Source: Pelobates cultripes (lineage: Eukaryota; Chordata; Amphibia; Anura; Pelobatidae). From it: 64,000 bases of DNA. Position numbers and translations under genes: made by a program. The stretch lies in assembly GCA_933207985.1 (NCBI GenBank), contig OW240914.1:129051047-129115046 (forward strand). The letters are read 5' to 3'. Shown piece after piece: positions 1-20,643 of the stretch (its first letter is position 1; every line of letters starts with the position of its first letter). The notes under the pieces are model-generated. The model saw only the letters and a list, made by a program, of their open reading frames with translations. It did no database searches and was not told where the DNA came from.

Positions 1-10404
<10,404 letters not shown>

Positions 10405-10700
10405 GGTGTTCGGGTAGTGCTGGTTCTCCCTGTCCCTCCGGTGCTGTCCCTGCACTGGCAGTGTGTGCACTTCCTCTCCTGTCCCTCCCAACAGCTCACA
10501 CACCGCACCTCAACTTCCTTGTTCGGCAGCCACAAGTCTCCTCGGGCAGCGCCACCTGCTGGCGGCATTCAGTATCACATATTTGTGCTATGTAACAAAG
10601 TCATTAGGGCTACTCCACTACTCCAGTGCTAAGGGTCAGCTATCACTGCCCTAGTAAAATGGCATCTAATTAAATATACCCACTATTATTGTACCGTGTG
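10405..10700 (-). promoter_or_regulatory. DBNL 5'UTR and TATA-less promoter region
   Basis: GC-rich sequence just upstream of the DBNL ATG. No TATA box is seen. On the minus strand there are two ETS-type GGAAGT cores (near 10467-10477 and 10511-10520) and a CTCF-like site (10547-10562). This composition fits a housekeeping-type promoter. The transcription start cannot be fixed from sequence, and 10570-10700 is AT-rich and featureless. Confidence 0.5.
10547..10562 (-). promoter_or_regulatory. CTCF-like binding site upstream of DBNL
   Basis: The minus strand reads CCAGCAGGTGGCGCTG, a full match to the core CCASYAGRKGGCRSYR. The bases just before it (CCG) match two of the three extra consensus positions. 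It lies about 145 bp upstream of the DBNL start codon. Binding itself is inferred. Confidence 0.6.
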
Positions 10701-11395
10701 AGATACATTTTTTTTTCCCCTAGGAGCCGGGAATGAATGATATGCTTGATTCAATTAGCAGTAATAATACTGGCAACATTGAATTGTGTAAGTAAATTAG
10801 TTTTTTTAAAAACTTTTCCATTAAACAGCCATTTAAAGCAATGTGAACACTATTAAGACCTGCCAACTTTGGAAGATCTGATATCTTTGGGTTGGACGGG
10901 CAAGGTGTAGCTGGCACAGGGCATGTCGTGGTACAGGTGACATCTAGATTACTAGGCTTGACATAGCCAACATGTTTTCCTGGACACATAATTTCATCCT
11001 TAAGATTCGCAGCACAGTAAAATACTATCCTGTAGTATGTAGAATGTATATGCTGCAGGATTCCTGAATTATTTATCTCCTGATTTACTACTTGCAGTAT
11101 TTGACTTGTACATACTACAGGAGAGCACTTTACATATATCGCCCATCAATCTGTGTGATGTGTCCTGGAAATCATGGTGGATATGCCATGCCTACAGACA
11201 ACGTATCCAGCCTTTAAGAAGGTGTGTCTTTGCAGTGTGCATGCGCCTCAGGTTAATAGGCTTGACAGGGCTTCCCATATGACAAGAGCTTCTGCAGAAC
11301 ACGTGTACATAGTTAAATGTCAAACAATTAAAAGTGCAAAACAAGCATGGATAATCACATGCTTATGTTACACTTTCCCCAGAGACAGCTCTAGG
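10701..11395. other. Intergenic, one 13-bp inverted repeat
   Basis: CCTGTAGTATGTA at 11029-11041 and its exact inverse at 11109-11121 enclose about 67 bp, possibly a small foldback relic. The rest shows nothing recognisable. Confidence 0.5.
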
Positions 11396-11765
11396 CCTTA
11401 GGCGAAACTGGAACATAAGGCCCCGATTGACATCCATAAGGGGCCAGATTGGCCCACCGGGATACCGGGAAATTTCCCTGTTAGCCGCGGCACCTGGGGG
11501 CTGTGCATGTAGGTGCCACAGGGTGGCCGGTCCGGTGGCACACTCTGAGTGGGCCAGACGTGTTCCACACTGGTGCCGCCGGGCTGGGTATGATGTGGCT
11601 GTGCTGGGAATTGTGGGAACCGTGAGGGAGCATGATAGAGAGACATGCTCCCTCCTTCAGTCCTCCTATGCTGACAGCTCACTGCTGTCAGCATTAGCGA
11701 GTATGCCGCCGGACCAGCTAGGCGGCCACTAGGCCCGGCGGCACCAGTGTGGAACGCGGCCGGCC
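11396..11765. mobile_element. CpG-rich repeat-like segment
   Basis: GC- and CpG-rich, unlike its AT-rich surroundings, with repeated GGCCAGATTGGCCCACCGGG-style and GGTGCCACAGGGTGGCCGG-style phrases and a short inverted CTGACAGC...GCTGTCAG. It looks transposon-derived and adjoins the purine tract, but the family is not recognised. Confidence 0.35.
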
Positions 11766-11772
11766 CCCTCTG

Positions 11773-12311
11773 ACTTCTTTTGGTAAATGGGAGAGGGAAG
11801 AAAGAGACAGAGAGGGGGAATAGAGAGACACGAGGGGAGAAAGAGACAGAGAGGGGGAATAGAGAGATACAGGGGAAGAGGGAAGGAAGAAACAGTGGGA
11901 GAATAGAGAGAGACACGGGGGGAGGAGAAGTGACAGACGGGGGAGAGTGAGACACAGGGGTAGAAAGAGGGGGAATAGAGAGATGGTGGTAAGGGGAGAA
12001 AGAGACAGAGGGGAAGAGAGATGTGTGGGAGAGAGATACACAGGGAAAGGGGGGAGAAAGAGATGAAGGGAAAGAGAGACACACACGGGGAGGGGTAAAA
12101 AAGAGAGAGACACAGGGGAGGGGGTAGAATGAAACAGGGGAAGGAGAGAGACACAGGGGAGGGAAAAAGAGACAGAGGGGGAAAAGAGACTGGGAAGGAG
12201 AGGGGAGACATGGACATAGAGAAGCAGTGAGGGGGAGAAAGAAACATACAGAGGGACTGGAGGGAGACAAAGAGGCACACAGAGGGGCTGGACGTAGAAA
12301 GAGACACACAT
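11773..12311 (+). repeat. About 540-bp polypurine (AG-rich) minisatellite
   Basis: Nearly all A and G, built from variants of GGGGAGAAAGAGACAGAGAG and GGGGGAATAGAGAGA. It creates open frames of 190-317 codons on the minus strand rich in Ser, Pro and Leu, which are compositional artefacts. Confidence 0.92.
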
Positions 12312-12900
12312 AGGGGCTATATATGTGTATATATATATATATATATAACATATATATTAATGTGTGTATTAGTTATGTATACAATTATGCATATAATATT
12401 TACACCTATATTAATGTACATTTATATATCCATAATACACAAAGAAATGTCATTAATATGTAACATATGTAATGAGCAGATATTTGCCCAGTCTTGTTGC
12501 TAGGTGCATACTCCAGCACAATAACATATTTAAAGTGAAGAGCGCACCCACAGGACTTCAAAATAAACAAGATAACATCAATTTTTTTACAGTTGTTCAC
12601 TACATACATTCACCATTTCAGTTTCATTACCAAACTTTCCTTAATATGTCAAGGTAGTTGGACTGAAACATTGATTACATGCAAAGGCACGTCTGCTTGA
12701 AATAAAGCTGCACTTTTGTTTATTTTGAAGACAATGAGTGCTTTTTTCACGTTGAAGTAATAATTTTTAATTTTAAGTTATCTTTTCAAACTCTGTATCA
12801 GCACACTATGCTGGAGTGATGCATTATTGGGCTGGTAAAGAATTTTGTTTCCAGGGCTGCTTTTCGTTCCCAGTCCGGCCCTGCATCCATAACAAACAAA
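12312..12900 (+). other. TA run, hammerhead-like tail and hAT-like terminus
   Basis: A TA run (12326-12348) precedes AT-rich DNA. At 12649-12682 TATGTCAAGG...GGACTGAAACATTG, with AATAAAG at about 12701, resembles the other hammerhead-like tails here. At 12873-12887 CAGTCCGGCCCTGC is the inverse of a common hAT-type terminus. All are relics. Confidence 0.35.
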
Positions 12901-13089
12901 AAAAATATAAGCAATATTAAAATTAACTGGCCAGGACCCCTGGTGTCTAGCAGGCAGGACTCATTTCTGATTCCCCTCTGCATGTGGCACAGTTTCCAGC
13001 AAGTGGGTGCTGACTGCTTTGACTCGCAGTCCAACCTGCAGGGCTGCCATCATAACAGTTATGGCACATTACAAACACAGTCACTAAGT

Positions 13090-13735
13090 CCCCACCAACA
13101 CTAACCCACACATATAGGTAGGGCTGTAGTTTTTTCATTGCCCAAACCACGGTCATACATTCTTTCTTAATGGCCACATAACTGACTTCCTCAGGCAAAA
13201 TCTTGTGGCTGATATATGCCACCAGGAGCTCATCTCCATTCTCCCCAACCTGACTAAGTCAGCAAGGCCCCTAATCCAAACTTCAAAGGGTCTGTATAAG
13301 CAAGAACTTTTTTAGTTAAATCCAGAGCTGCCAGCATCGAGGCATTTGTCAGGGCTGCCTTAAGTTTGTTGAACATTGTCTCACACTCTGGAGACCACAG
13401 GACCTGTCTGGGGAGGTTCTTACGGGTTAAGTCTGTCAGTGGTTTTGCTATGGTGCTATATTTGGGCACAAACTGTCTGTAGTAGCCATCTTTGCCCAGG
13501 AATGTAATCACTTGCGTCTTGGTACAGGATAGGCAAGTTGGCTACAGTCTCTGTCTTAGCTGGTTCAGGCCGTTGTCTCCTGCACCCCACCCGGTGTCGT
13601 TAAGTCATCAATAATTAACACAGAAACAGGGGAGGCCCAGGGGCTGTCTGACTCCTTTATGACCTCTAACTGGAGCATCTCTTGGATCTCGTTCCTCAGG
13701 AGATCTCCAGTTGGTGCAATTCTAGGTTTATGTAC
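13090..13735 (-). pseudogene. Ty3/Gypsy retrotransposon pol relic (RT and RNase H)
   Basis: From high to low coordinates: EIQEMLQLEVIKESDSPWAS (RT N-terminal region, about 13700-13640), then FLGKDGYYRQFVPKYSTIAK with PLTDLTRK and WSPECETMFNKLKAALT (connection before RNase H, 13511-13260), then VAYISHKILPEEVSYVAIKK and ECMTVVWAMKKLQPYLY (RNase H, about 13220-13110). The order is right for Ty3/Gypsy pol, but it lies in different frames, and the central RT catalytic region is absent or unreadable. No LTRs were found next to it. Confidence 0.8.
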
Positions 13736-13927
13736 TCTGGTCTATTATACAATGGATATCCCACCCTGATGCCTCTGAATCTGGGAGACAACTAGATCAG
13801 TATCCGTTAATTATCCCCCAGACATCAGGGCGCCATTTCAATATACCTTTAAATATAGGAGATGCCACAAATTACCCCCACATGTTTTATATGAACGGAT
13901 AGCTTTCCCTCTCTTCTCCCTTCAGTC
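13736..13927. other. Intergenic, no recognised features
   Basis: AT-rich spacer between the Gypsy relic and the retroposon-like insertion. Nothing recognised. Confidence 0.4.
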
Positions 13928-13941
13928 AAAAGAGCGCTCTT

Positions 13942-14158
13942 ACAACTAGAAACTTAAACTTAAAGCACTAAATACATGATAATGCACACATAGCATCGAC
14001 AAATACAGGCGTTCACCATAATAAACACCACTACCTGAACAATTGTATACTGAAATCATTTATTTATAAAGCACTGTTAGGCAGCTCCCTTTGGAAAGAA
14101 TAACCTGAAAAAAATTAAAGATGAATCTTTGAAATAAAAAATTAAATATATGGAAAAA
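13942..14158 (+). mobile_element. 217-bp retroposon-like insertion with 14-bp TSD
   Basis: AAAAGAGCGCTCTT occurs at 13928-13941 and 14159-14172, directly flanking an insert that ends in an A-rich tail (GGAAAAAAA). This is the signature of LINE-mediated insertion. The insert itself is AT-rich and matches no family I recognise. Confidence 0.6.
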
Positions 14159-14172
14159 AAAAGAGCGCTCTT

Positions 14173-14424
14173 GTCGCACTCACTGTGTTGAGTCGCCTCC
14201 CGGTTACATTCTTAACCGTGTGACCACTAAGAGATTTGCAGCTTTCCCTGAGAGGCTCGGTCACCAGATGGGTTGGAGTAAAAATCTCTTTGGAGCTCTG
14301 CCTTGTAAAGGACAGAGGGAAAACCAGAGAGTGTAAATTTAGCTCTTACAGAAAAAATTGGTGTGAATGTTTCTGCATAGTGGCAGAACTACGGTTCTGT
14401 CACATGGCCAAAGCAAATGAACCA
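14173..14424. other. Intergenic, no recognised features
   Basis: Unique-looking sequence before the L1 target site. Confidence 0.4.
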
Positions 14425-14437
14425 AAATATGGCTAAC

Positions 14438-16584
14438 CTTTTTTTTTTAATCTTTATTTTGATAGTGCAAGGAATAACATGCTGGCTTGTGGTGCCACGA
14501 CAGCATTGACAAGCATATTAAAATAAAAGGTAGATATAGTGTTATGGCATATGAAGCGGTACGGAATCTGATGGCGCTATATAAATAATAAAATTATAAT
14601 AATAATGAAGAACTGCACATTTTTATGTTTTAAGAACAGGCTAAGGAATATGGTGATACACATGAACAAATACTATGAACATATGTACATAGGCATATGC
14701 AAGAATCACTATTAGTAAATATAATAAAACAGGCTGGAAAAAAGCTATTACGAACCTCTGGAGTTAAACTAACTCAGTTGCTGTCATATAGGTTGGGTAG
14801 GATGCTCTGTAACCCAGAGCTTGGGGATGGAGGGGATGTAGTTTGTCAGGAGTAATTAGGTCTAGTAGTTGGGCAGTACAGTGGTTGTGTTATACTATCT
14901 CCCCTCTACCATGGGGCGCTCTTTCCAATGGCTTTCTCAGAGAGACAATTCAGTTTTCATGTAAGAAATAAAGATAAAGATAAAGAAAAATTAATTAAAG
15001 TATAGTAAGAATCTGCTAACAATATATCCCTTTAAGGGGTAATAGTGGATTAATGGTTTTAACGTGGTTTGGAGTTGGTGTGGGGGTAGGATGTAGGTGT
15101 GTCTATGCCCTCCCCTGGTGATAGATAGGAACGTCTGGGGTCAATGTATAGTTTAATGCTATATGGTGCTTAATGCTTAACTCACTAACAACATACACTT
15201 CAAACATTTTTCCTGATCACGGTGGATAAAGATAAGGAGAACAATCCTGACGGCCAGGGTTGTATGAGACCCTGTCAGTTCCTCAGGTGCCCAGCTTGCG
15301 CTGCTCCTTCTTCCGTGGGCTTGTGGTGGTTGAATTTGCTGGACAGGGGCCCAGGCCCGCATTGTTATTGGAAGGTTTTAAGGCCACAATTCTAGACATG
15401 TCCCAGTTGTGTGGGGCCGTTGGTGGAGAAACCTCCGGTCCTGCGCTCAGTGGCAGTCCCAGAGCCAGCAGTACAGAGTCCATCTCTGAGGTGTCTGCAA
15501 TTTGTATAGTTTGCCCGTCATGTGGGATTAGAAACATAGAATGTGACGGCAGATAAGAACCATTCGGCCCATCTAGTCTGCCCAATTTAAAAAAAAAGAA
15601 ATACTTTCATTAGTCCCTGGCCTTATCTTATAGTTAGGTTTAGCATGTTGTCGGAGAATGGTGGTCAGGGGTTTGAATAGGCTACTCCAAATCAGAGTTG
15701 GTCTGGGTAGGTCCTGGAAGAAGGTCAAAGCCGCAGATTCGAATGGGTAGGAAGGCCGTCCTCTTACCGCTGTCATGAAGGCAGTCTTAACCATTCTTGT
15801 TTGGAACTTTAGGATTACATCTCTTGGGGAGCCAGCTGGTGCTCTTGCTGCTGTAGGGATGCGGAATATGCTGTCCACCACTGCCTGTTTGGCCTGCTGC
15901 CTGGGAAGTATGGTTGCCAGCAGTCTCCTAATGTAGTGTGGAAGCTCTGTAGGGCTTAAGATTTCTGGAACGCCCCTGATTTGTATGTTCCGGCGCTTGT
16001 GCCTTTCCTCCATGTCTTCTATGCGTTGTTTGAGCTGTTTTTGAGCTCTGTGAAACTCAGACGTTGTGGTCTCCAATTAGGTATTATGTGCTCTGAGGTC
16101 TTGTGTCGTCTCCTCCACTGCTTTCACACGGCCCTCTACAGTGTGAATCCCCTCTTTAACTACCGCATGCTATGTCCGTGGCAAACAGCTGGCAAATGGT
16201 GCGTGGGAGAGCTTTAAAGTCCCCTTTAGTTGAGGGCAGCTCGTCGACATCATCAGAGGATGTGTGGTGTAGTCCCCCTGTAGTAGAGATTTCATCCAGC
16301 GTATCCAGGGCCTGTTCCTTGGAGTATGCTGATGTCGAGTCACCATTTTCTTTTGGCGGGAATGCTTCTGGGATCTTTGCCGAGTGCTGCAAAAGGTCAC
16401 CTATATCTTGGGTGCAGGAGAGTTTGACCGGTCCCTGGCGTCTGGACTTCTTTCCCATGCTCGTGAGTGTCTTTTCTCACCTTTAGTAGTGCAGGTGAAG
16501 CATTTAAGTAGGCTATGATAGGCTTTTTGTCTCGGAGCTCCTCTACCACACGTCTGCTCCATTCAGCTGCTAACTCCACCCCCC
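14438..16584 (-). mobile_element. L1-type LINE carrying ORF1 but no ORF2, with 13-bp TSD
   Basis: TSD AAATATGGCTAAC is present at 14425-14437 and 16585-16597. The minus strand ends in AATAAAGATT plus poly(A). ORF1 starts at 16458 (MGKKSRRQGPVKLSCTQDIG) and includes a coiled-coil (RAQKQLKQRIEDMEERHKR), the RRM start NIQIRGVPE and the C-terminal domain (PRDVILKF, RGRPSYPF, AALTFFQDLP). ORF1 shifts frame near 16166 and has a stop at about 16077-16079 that copy 2 lacks. No reverse transcriptase sequence lies between ORF1 and the tail, so this is an internally deleted or ORF1-only L1. Confidence 0.8.
15530..15640 (+). mobile_element. About 110-bp fragment of an abundant vertebrate repeat inserted in L1 ORF1
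   Basis: Contains TGACGGCAGATAAGAACC, GGCCCATCTAGTCTGCCC and CATTAGTCCCTGGCCTTATC, a consecutive series I recognise from a repeat common in frogs and other vertebrates, without a secure family name. It interrupts L1 ORF1 between ILRQHA and the C-terminal segment. The second copy of the block carries it at 25549-25659. Confidence 0.6.
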
Positions 16585-16730
16585 AAATATGGCTAACTTT
16601 GTGTCTCCCCATTCCGCCATGTCCATTATGTATGTCTTTTATCTGTTCTATATCACTCATGTGTCTACCAATTCCCCAGGCCCTTCATGTGTCTCCCCAT
16701 AACCCCATGTCCATAAAGTGTCTCTCCATG

Positions 16731-17158
16731 TGTGATGGAAATTCGGTGAAATGTAAATTTAGTAGGCCGAGATTTCCAAGTGGCATACGTGTATGTTGTA
16801 TCAGTTAGTTAGTTACACGTAGCTAAGATACTGTCATCAATGTACTGAGCATGTGCAGGAATGCAGGAACTGAAATCACACTCCTTTCTCCTTTGTTTTG
16901 GATGAGCCATGTGGTCTGCCCATATGAGGAAATCCAAATCCTGTCCACTGATTGGTTAAGGGTAAGTGCGGGTGGAGCTATTAATGGGAGGAGTTATAGT
17001 TATATAAAAAGCATGTACTCCACATGTTCGGCCCTCAGACCTGTTTTGGAACGTTAGTTCATCTGAGGCCCGATCGGTATGTTAATAAAGACCTCTTACT
17101 TCCTGAAAACCTGCATCCATCTCTCTGTATCTGGCTTCTGCAAGTTTACTCGGTTACA
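16731..17158 (+). mobile_element. Solo LTR (428 bp) of the same ERV family as 23394-23819
   Basis: Starts TGTGATGGAAATTCGG, ends CGGTTACA, with CATG on both sides (16727-16730 and 17159-17162), a 4-bp TSD as for gammaretrovirus-like integration. TATATAAAAAG at 17001-17011 is the TATA box and AATAAA at 17084-17089 the poly(A) signal. Many blocks match the ERV LTR on the other strand: TTTAGTAGGCCGAGATT, GGGAGGAGTTAT, CCCGATCGGT. Confidence 0.85.
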
Positions 17159-17162
17159 CATG

Positions 17163-17667
17163 CTCCAATGTCCTTCTTCTGTCTTTTCTTTCATGTGCCG
17201 TTCCATTAATCCATTGCTTCTATCTGGCTATATGACTTCAAAAGAGTAATATATTTTCCTCTGCCTGGACTCTTCAGGGAAACCATGGTGCTCACTGCTA
17301 AGAGGGGATAAAGGTGGTGGGGATTTGACATTGTGTTTGGTTCCTACCTACTCCACTCGAACAGCACTTCAGTCACTGCAATAATAAGACTGTGCACAAG
17401 AAAGTATATTCCTCCACTCTGCGGCTCATGTAAGAAAGGCTCTGGCGGCTTCCAACCAGTGGTGAGTTGAGACATGTGTGGGTCCACCGGTGTCATGATG
17501 AGGGCCAGTATTTTTTTGTTACTTTATCGTGTTGACTAAGGTTGAGCTATTGGTAGTAGTGAAAACTGCTGGCTCTCCCCATGGCCTAAAAAGGCCCCCC
17601 ACTTTCCATTATTAATAGCAAGGCCGAGCAAAACTTCATCATGGGTGTAACTATGCTGTGACTTAGA
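17163..17667. other. Intergenic, no recognised features
   Basis: Sequence between the solo LTR and the hAT-like element. Nothing recognised. Confidence 0.4.
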
Positions 17668-18018
17668 CTTGCTATCAGTGGTGTCGCTATGGGGGCCAGA
17701 GGGGGCCATGGCCCCCCTACATCATGCTGTGCCGCCCCTTGGGCCCCCCCAAATGCCAGCAACTTGCTGGCCATGTGCTTAAATTCTTTTCCCTCAGACT
17801 GTGACAGTGTGTGACAGCCAGAGGGAATGCAGGACAGAGCAGCTGGAACAGTGCTGGGTGTTTTCAGCAGCTTCCCCAGCACAGGCCACGCCCCCAAATT
17901 AAGCCCGCCTCCTGCATATAAGCCCCGCCCCCACCGTTAAGCAGTACAGCTTGCTGCTGCTGGAAAGGCCAGAAGATGGCTGTCTGACCCCCAGCAACAG
18001 CCTCCAGTGACAGGTAGG

Positions 18019-20172
18019 CTCGGTGTGTGTGTGTGTATGGACTCAGCAGTCTGTGTGTGTGTGTGTGTGTGTGTGTGTATGGAATCAGCAGTCTGTGTGT
18101 GTGTGTGTCTGTGTGTGTGTGTGTGTATGGACTCAGCAGTCTGTGTGTGTGTGTGTGTGTATGGAATCAGCAGTCTGTGTGTGTGTTTCTGTCTGTCTGC
18201 TAGTGAAGAAGCTTGAGTGTGTGTATGCACTCAGCAGTCTGTATGTGTGTGTGTCTCTGCTAGTGAGGAAGCGTGTGTGTGTGTATGGACTCCGCAGTCT
18301 GTGTGTGTGTGTGTATGGACTCAGCAGTCTGTGTGTGTGTGTTTCTCTCTGTCTGCTAGTGAGAAAGCTTGTGTGTGTGTGTATGGACTCAGTAGTCTGC
18401 ATGTCTGTATGGACTCAGCAGTGTGTGTGTATGGACTCAGCAGTCTGTGTGTGTGTGTGTGTATGGAATCAGCAGTCTGTGTGTGTGTTTCTGTCTGTCT
18501 GCTAGTGAGGAAGCTTGAGTGTGTGTATTCACTCAGCAGTCTGTATGTGTGTGTGTCTCTGCTAGTGAGGAAGCGTGTGTGTGTGTATGGACTCCGCAGT
18601 CTGTGTGTGTGTGTGTATGGACTCAGCAGTCTGTGTGTGTGTGTTTCTCTCTGTCTGCTAGTGAGAAAGCTTGTGTGTGTGTGTATGGACTCAGTAGTCT
18701 GCATGTCTGTATGGACTCAGCAGTGTGTGTGTATGGACTCAGCAGTCTGTATGTGTGTGTGTGTCTCTGCTACTGAGGAAGCTTGTGTGTCTGTGTGTAC
18801 CCAGCAGTCTCTGTGTGGTGTGTGTGTATGGACTCAGCAGTCTATGTGTCTGTGTGTGCATGGACTCAGCAGTCTGTGTGTGTGTGTGTACTCAGCAGTC
18901 TGTGTGTGTATGGACTCAGCAGTCTGTGTGTGTGTGGACTCAGCAGTGTGTGTATGGACTCAGCAGTCTCTGTGTGTGTGTGTTTCTGTCTGTCTGCTAG
19001 TGAGAAAGCTTGTGTGTGTGTGTGTGTGTGTATGGACTCAGTAGTCTGCATGTCTGTATGGACTCAGCAGTGTGTGTGTATGGACTCAGCAGTCTGTATG
19101 TGTGTGTGTGTCTCTGCTAGTGAGGAAGCTTGTGTGTGTGTGTGTACCCAGCAGTCTCTGTGTGGTGTGTGTGTATGGACTCAGCAGTCTATGTGTCTGT
19201 GTGTGCATGGACTCAGCAGTCTCTGTGTGTGTGTGTATACTCAGCAGTCTGTGTGTGTATGGACTCAGCAGTCTGTGTGTGTGTGGACTCAGCAGTGTGT
19301 GTGTGGTCTCAGCAGTTTGTGTGTGTGTGTGTATATGGACTCAGCAGTCTGTGTGTTTGTTTCTGTCTGTCTGCTAGTGAGGAAGCTTGTGTGTGTGTAT
19401 GGACTCAGCAGTCTGTATGTCTGTATGGCCTCAGCAGTGTGTGTGTATGGACTCAGCAGTATGTATGTGTGTATGGACTCAGCAGTCTGTGTGTGTGTAT
19501 GGACTCAGTAGTATGTATGTGTGTATGGACTCAGCAGTCTGTGTGTGTGTATGTACTCAGCAGTCTGTGTGTGTGTGTATGGATCTGTGCAGTGTGTGTG
19601 TGTATGGACTCAGCAGTCTGTGTATGGACTCAGCAGTCTGTGTTTGTGTCTGTGTGTGTATGGACTCAGCAGTCTGTCTGTGTATATGGACTAAGCAGTG
19701 TGTGTGTATGGACTCAGCAGTCTGTGTGTGTGTGTGTGTGGACTCAGCAGTCTGTGTGTGTGTATATGTACTCAGCAGTCTGTGTGTGTGTGTGTGTGTC
19801 TGGACTCAGCAGTGTGTGTGTCTGTGTGTATGGACTCAGCAGTCTATGTGTCTGTGTTTGTAAGGACTCAGCAGTCTCTGTGTGTGTATGGACTCAGCAG
19901 TCTTTGTGTGCGTGTGTGTGTATGGACTCAGCAGTCTGTGTTTGTGTCTGTGTGTGTATGAACTCAGCAGTCTATGTGTGTGTCTGTGTGTGTATGGACT
20001 CAGCAGTTTATGTGTCTGTGTTTGTATGGACTCAGCACTGTGTGTGTGTGTGTGTGTGTGTGTATGGACTCAGCAGTCTGTGTGTGTGTGTGTGTGTTTG
20101 TGTGTATGGTCAGCAGTCTGTGTGTGTATGGACTCAGCAGTCTGTGTGTGTGTGTGTGTGTGTGTGTGTATG
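18019..20172 (+). repeat. TG-rich minisatellite, variants of TATGGACTCAGCAGTC(TG)n
   Basis: About 2.15 kb of TG runs separated by TATGGACTCAGCAGTC, with higher-order phrases such as CTGTCTGCTAGTGAGGAAGC. Frames up to 406 codons (MDSAVCVCV-type) arise on both strands because the unit rarely makes stops. They are not genes. Confidence 0.95.
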
Positions 20173-20189
20173 GACTGTATCAAGGGAAA

Positions 20190-20273
20190 TGTGTTTGTTT
20201 TTTAATAATCCTTGGTGGAAAATAATGAATTCTCCACCAGGGATTATTAAAACAAAAACAAAAAAACACATTG
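20190..20273. repeat. 84-bp near-perfect palindrome
   Basis: Left arm TGTGTTTGTTTTTTAATAAT then CC-TGGTGGA; right arm TCCACCA-GGATTATTAA then an AC-rich tail ending AACACA. The arms pair almost fully around a loop near AATGAAT, just inside the right end of the hAT-like element. Confidence 0.85.
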
Positions 20274-20643
20274 TGTCGGGGGCGGGGCTCAACATGCGGC
20301 AAGGGCATGTCCCAGGCCCACCATGTGACCCCCCTAAAAATGAATCCTAGAGACGCCACTGCTTGCTACCAATCAATGGAAAGTAAGAGAAGAATATTGA
20401 GGAACAATCAGAGACATGGAGGAGGCCTAGGAGAAAAGTTTGGGTATAAATAAAGTAGAGATATAAGGGGGGATGTGGACATAGGATAAATGAGAGGCAC
20501 TGTTAAGGGGAATGGTTGGCGACTGAGTGAAAGAATGGAGGGGTAAGAGACAAGTGGGAAGATGGGGCAGAAAGACAAATATGGGGAGGAAATGACACTA
20601 GTAGGGAGACATAGAACCAGTGGTAAAAACCAAATGAAAAAAT

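Larger units (their letters stand above)
17676..20361. mobile_element. hAT-like non-autonomous element containing a large TG minisatellite
   Basis: Ends CAGTGGTGTCGCTA and TAGAGACGCCACTG are inverted, and 8-bp flanks CTTGCTAT (17668-17675) and CTTGCTAC (20362-20369) agree at 7 of 8 positions, as hAT transposons leave. No transposase is present. Most of the interior is the TG-rich minisatellite. The second copy is 27695-30603, 223 bp longer. Confidence 0.75.

Noticed and set aside
11398..12351. 317-codon minus-strand frame rich in Ser, Pro and Leu
   Set aside because: It is the complement of the polypurine tract. Two other frames over the same bases are also open for about 190 codons, so there is no coding signal.
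18019..20172. CRISPR-like pattern: a repeated word separated by variable spacers
   Set aside because: The spacers are TG runs and not unique sequence, the setting is a vertebrate genome, and no cas genes exist.
18217..20350. Open frames of 240-406 codons repeating MDSAVCVCV, on two or more frames
   Set aside because: They come entirely from the TG minisatellite, are open on both strands and in several frames, and have no start context, splice structure or domain.
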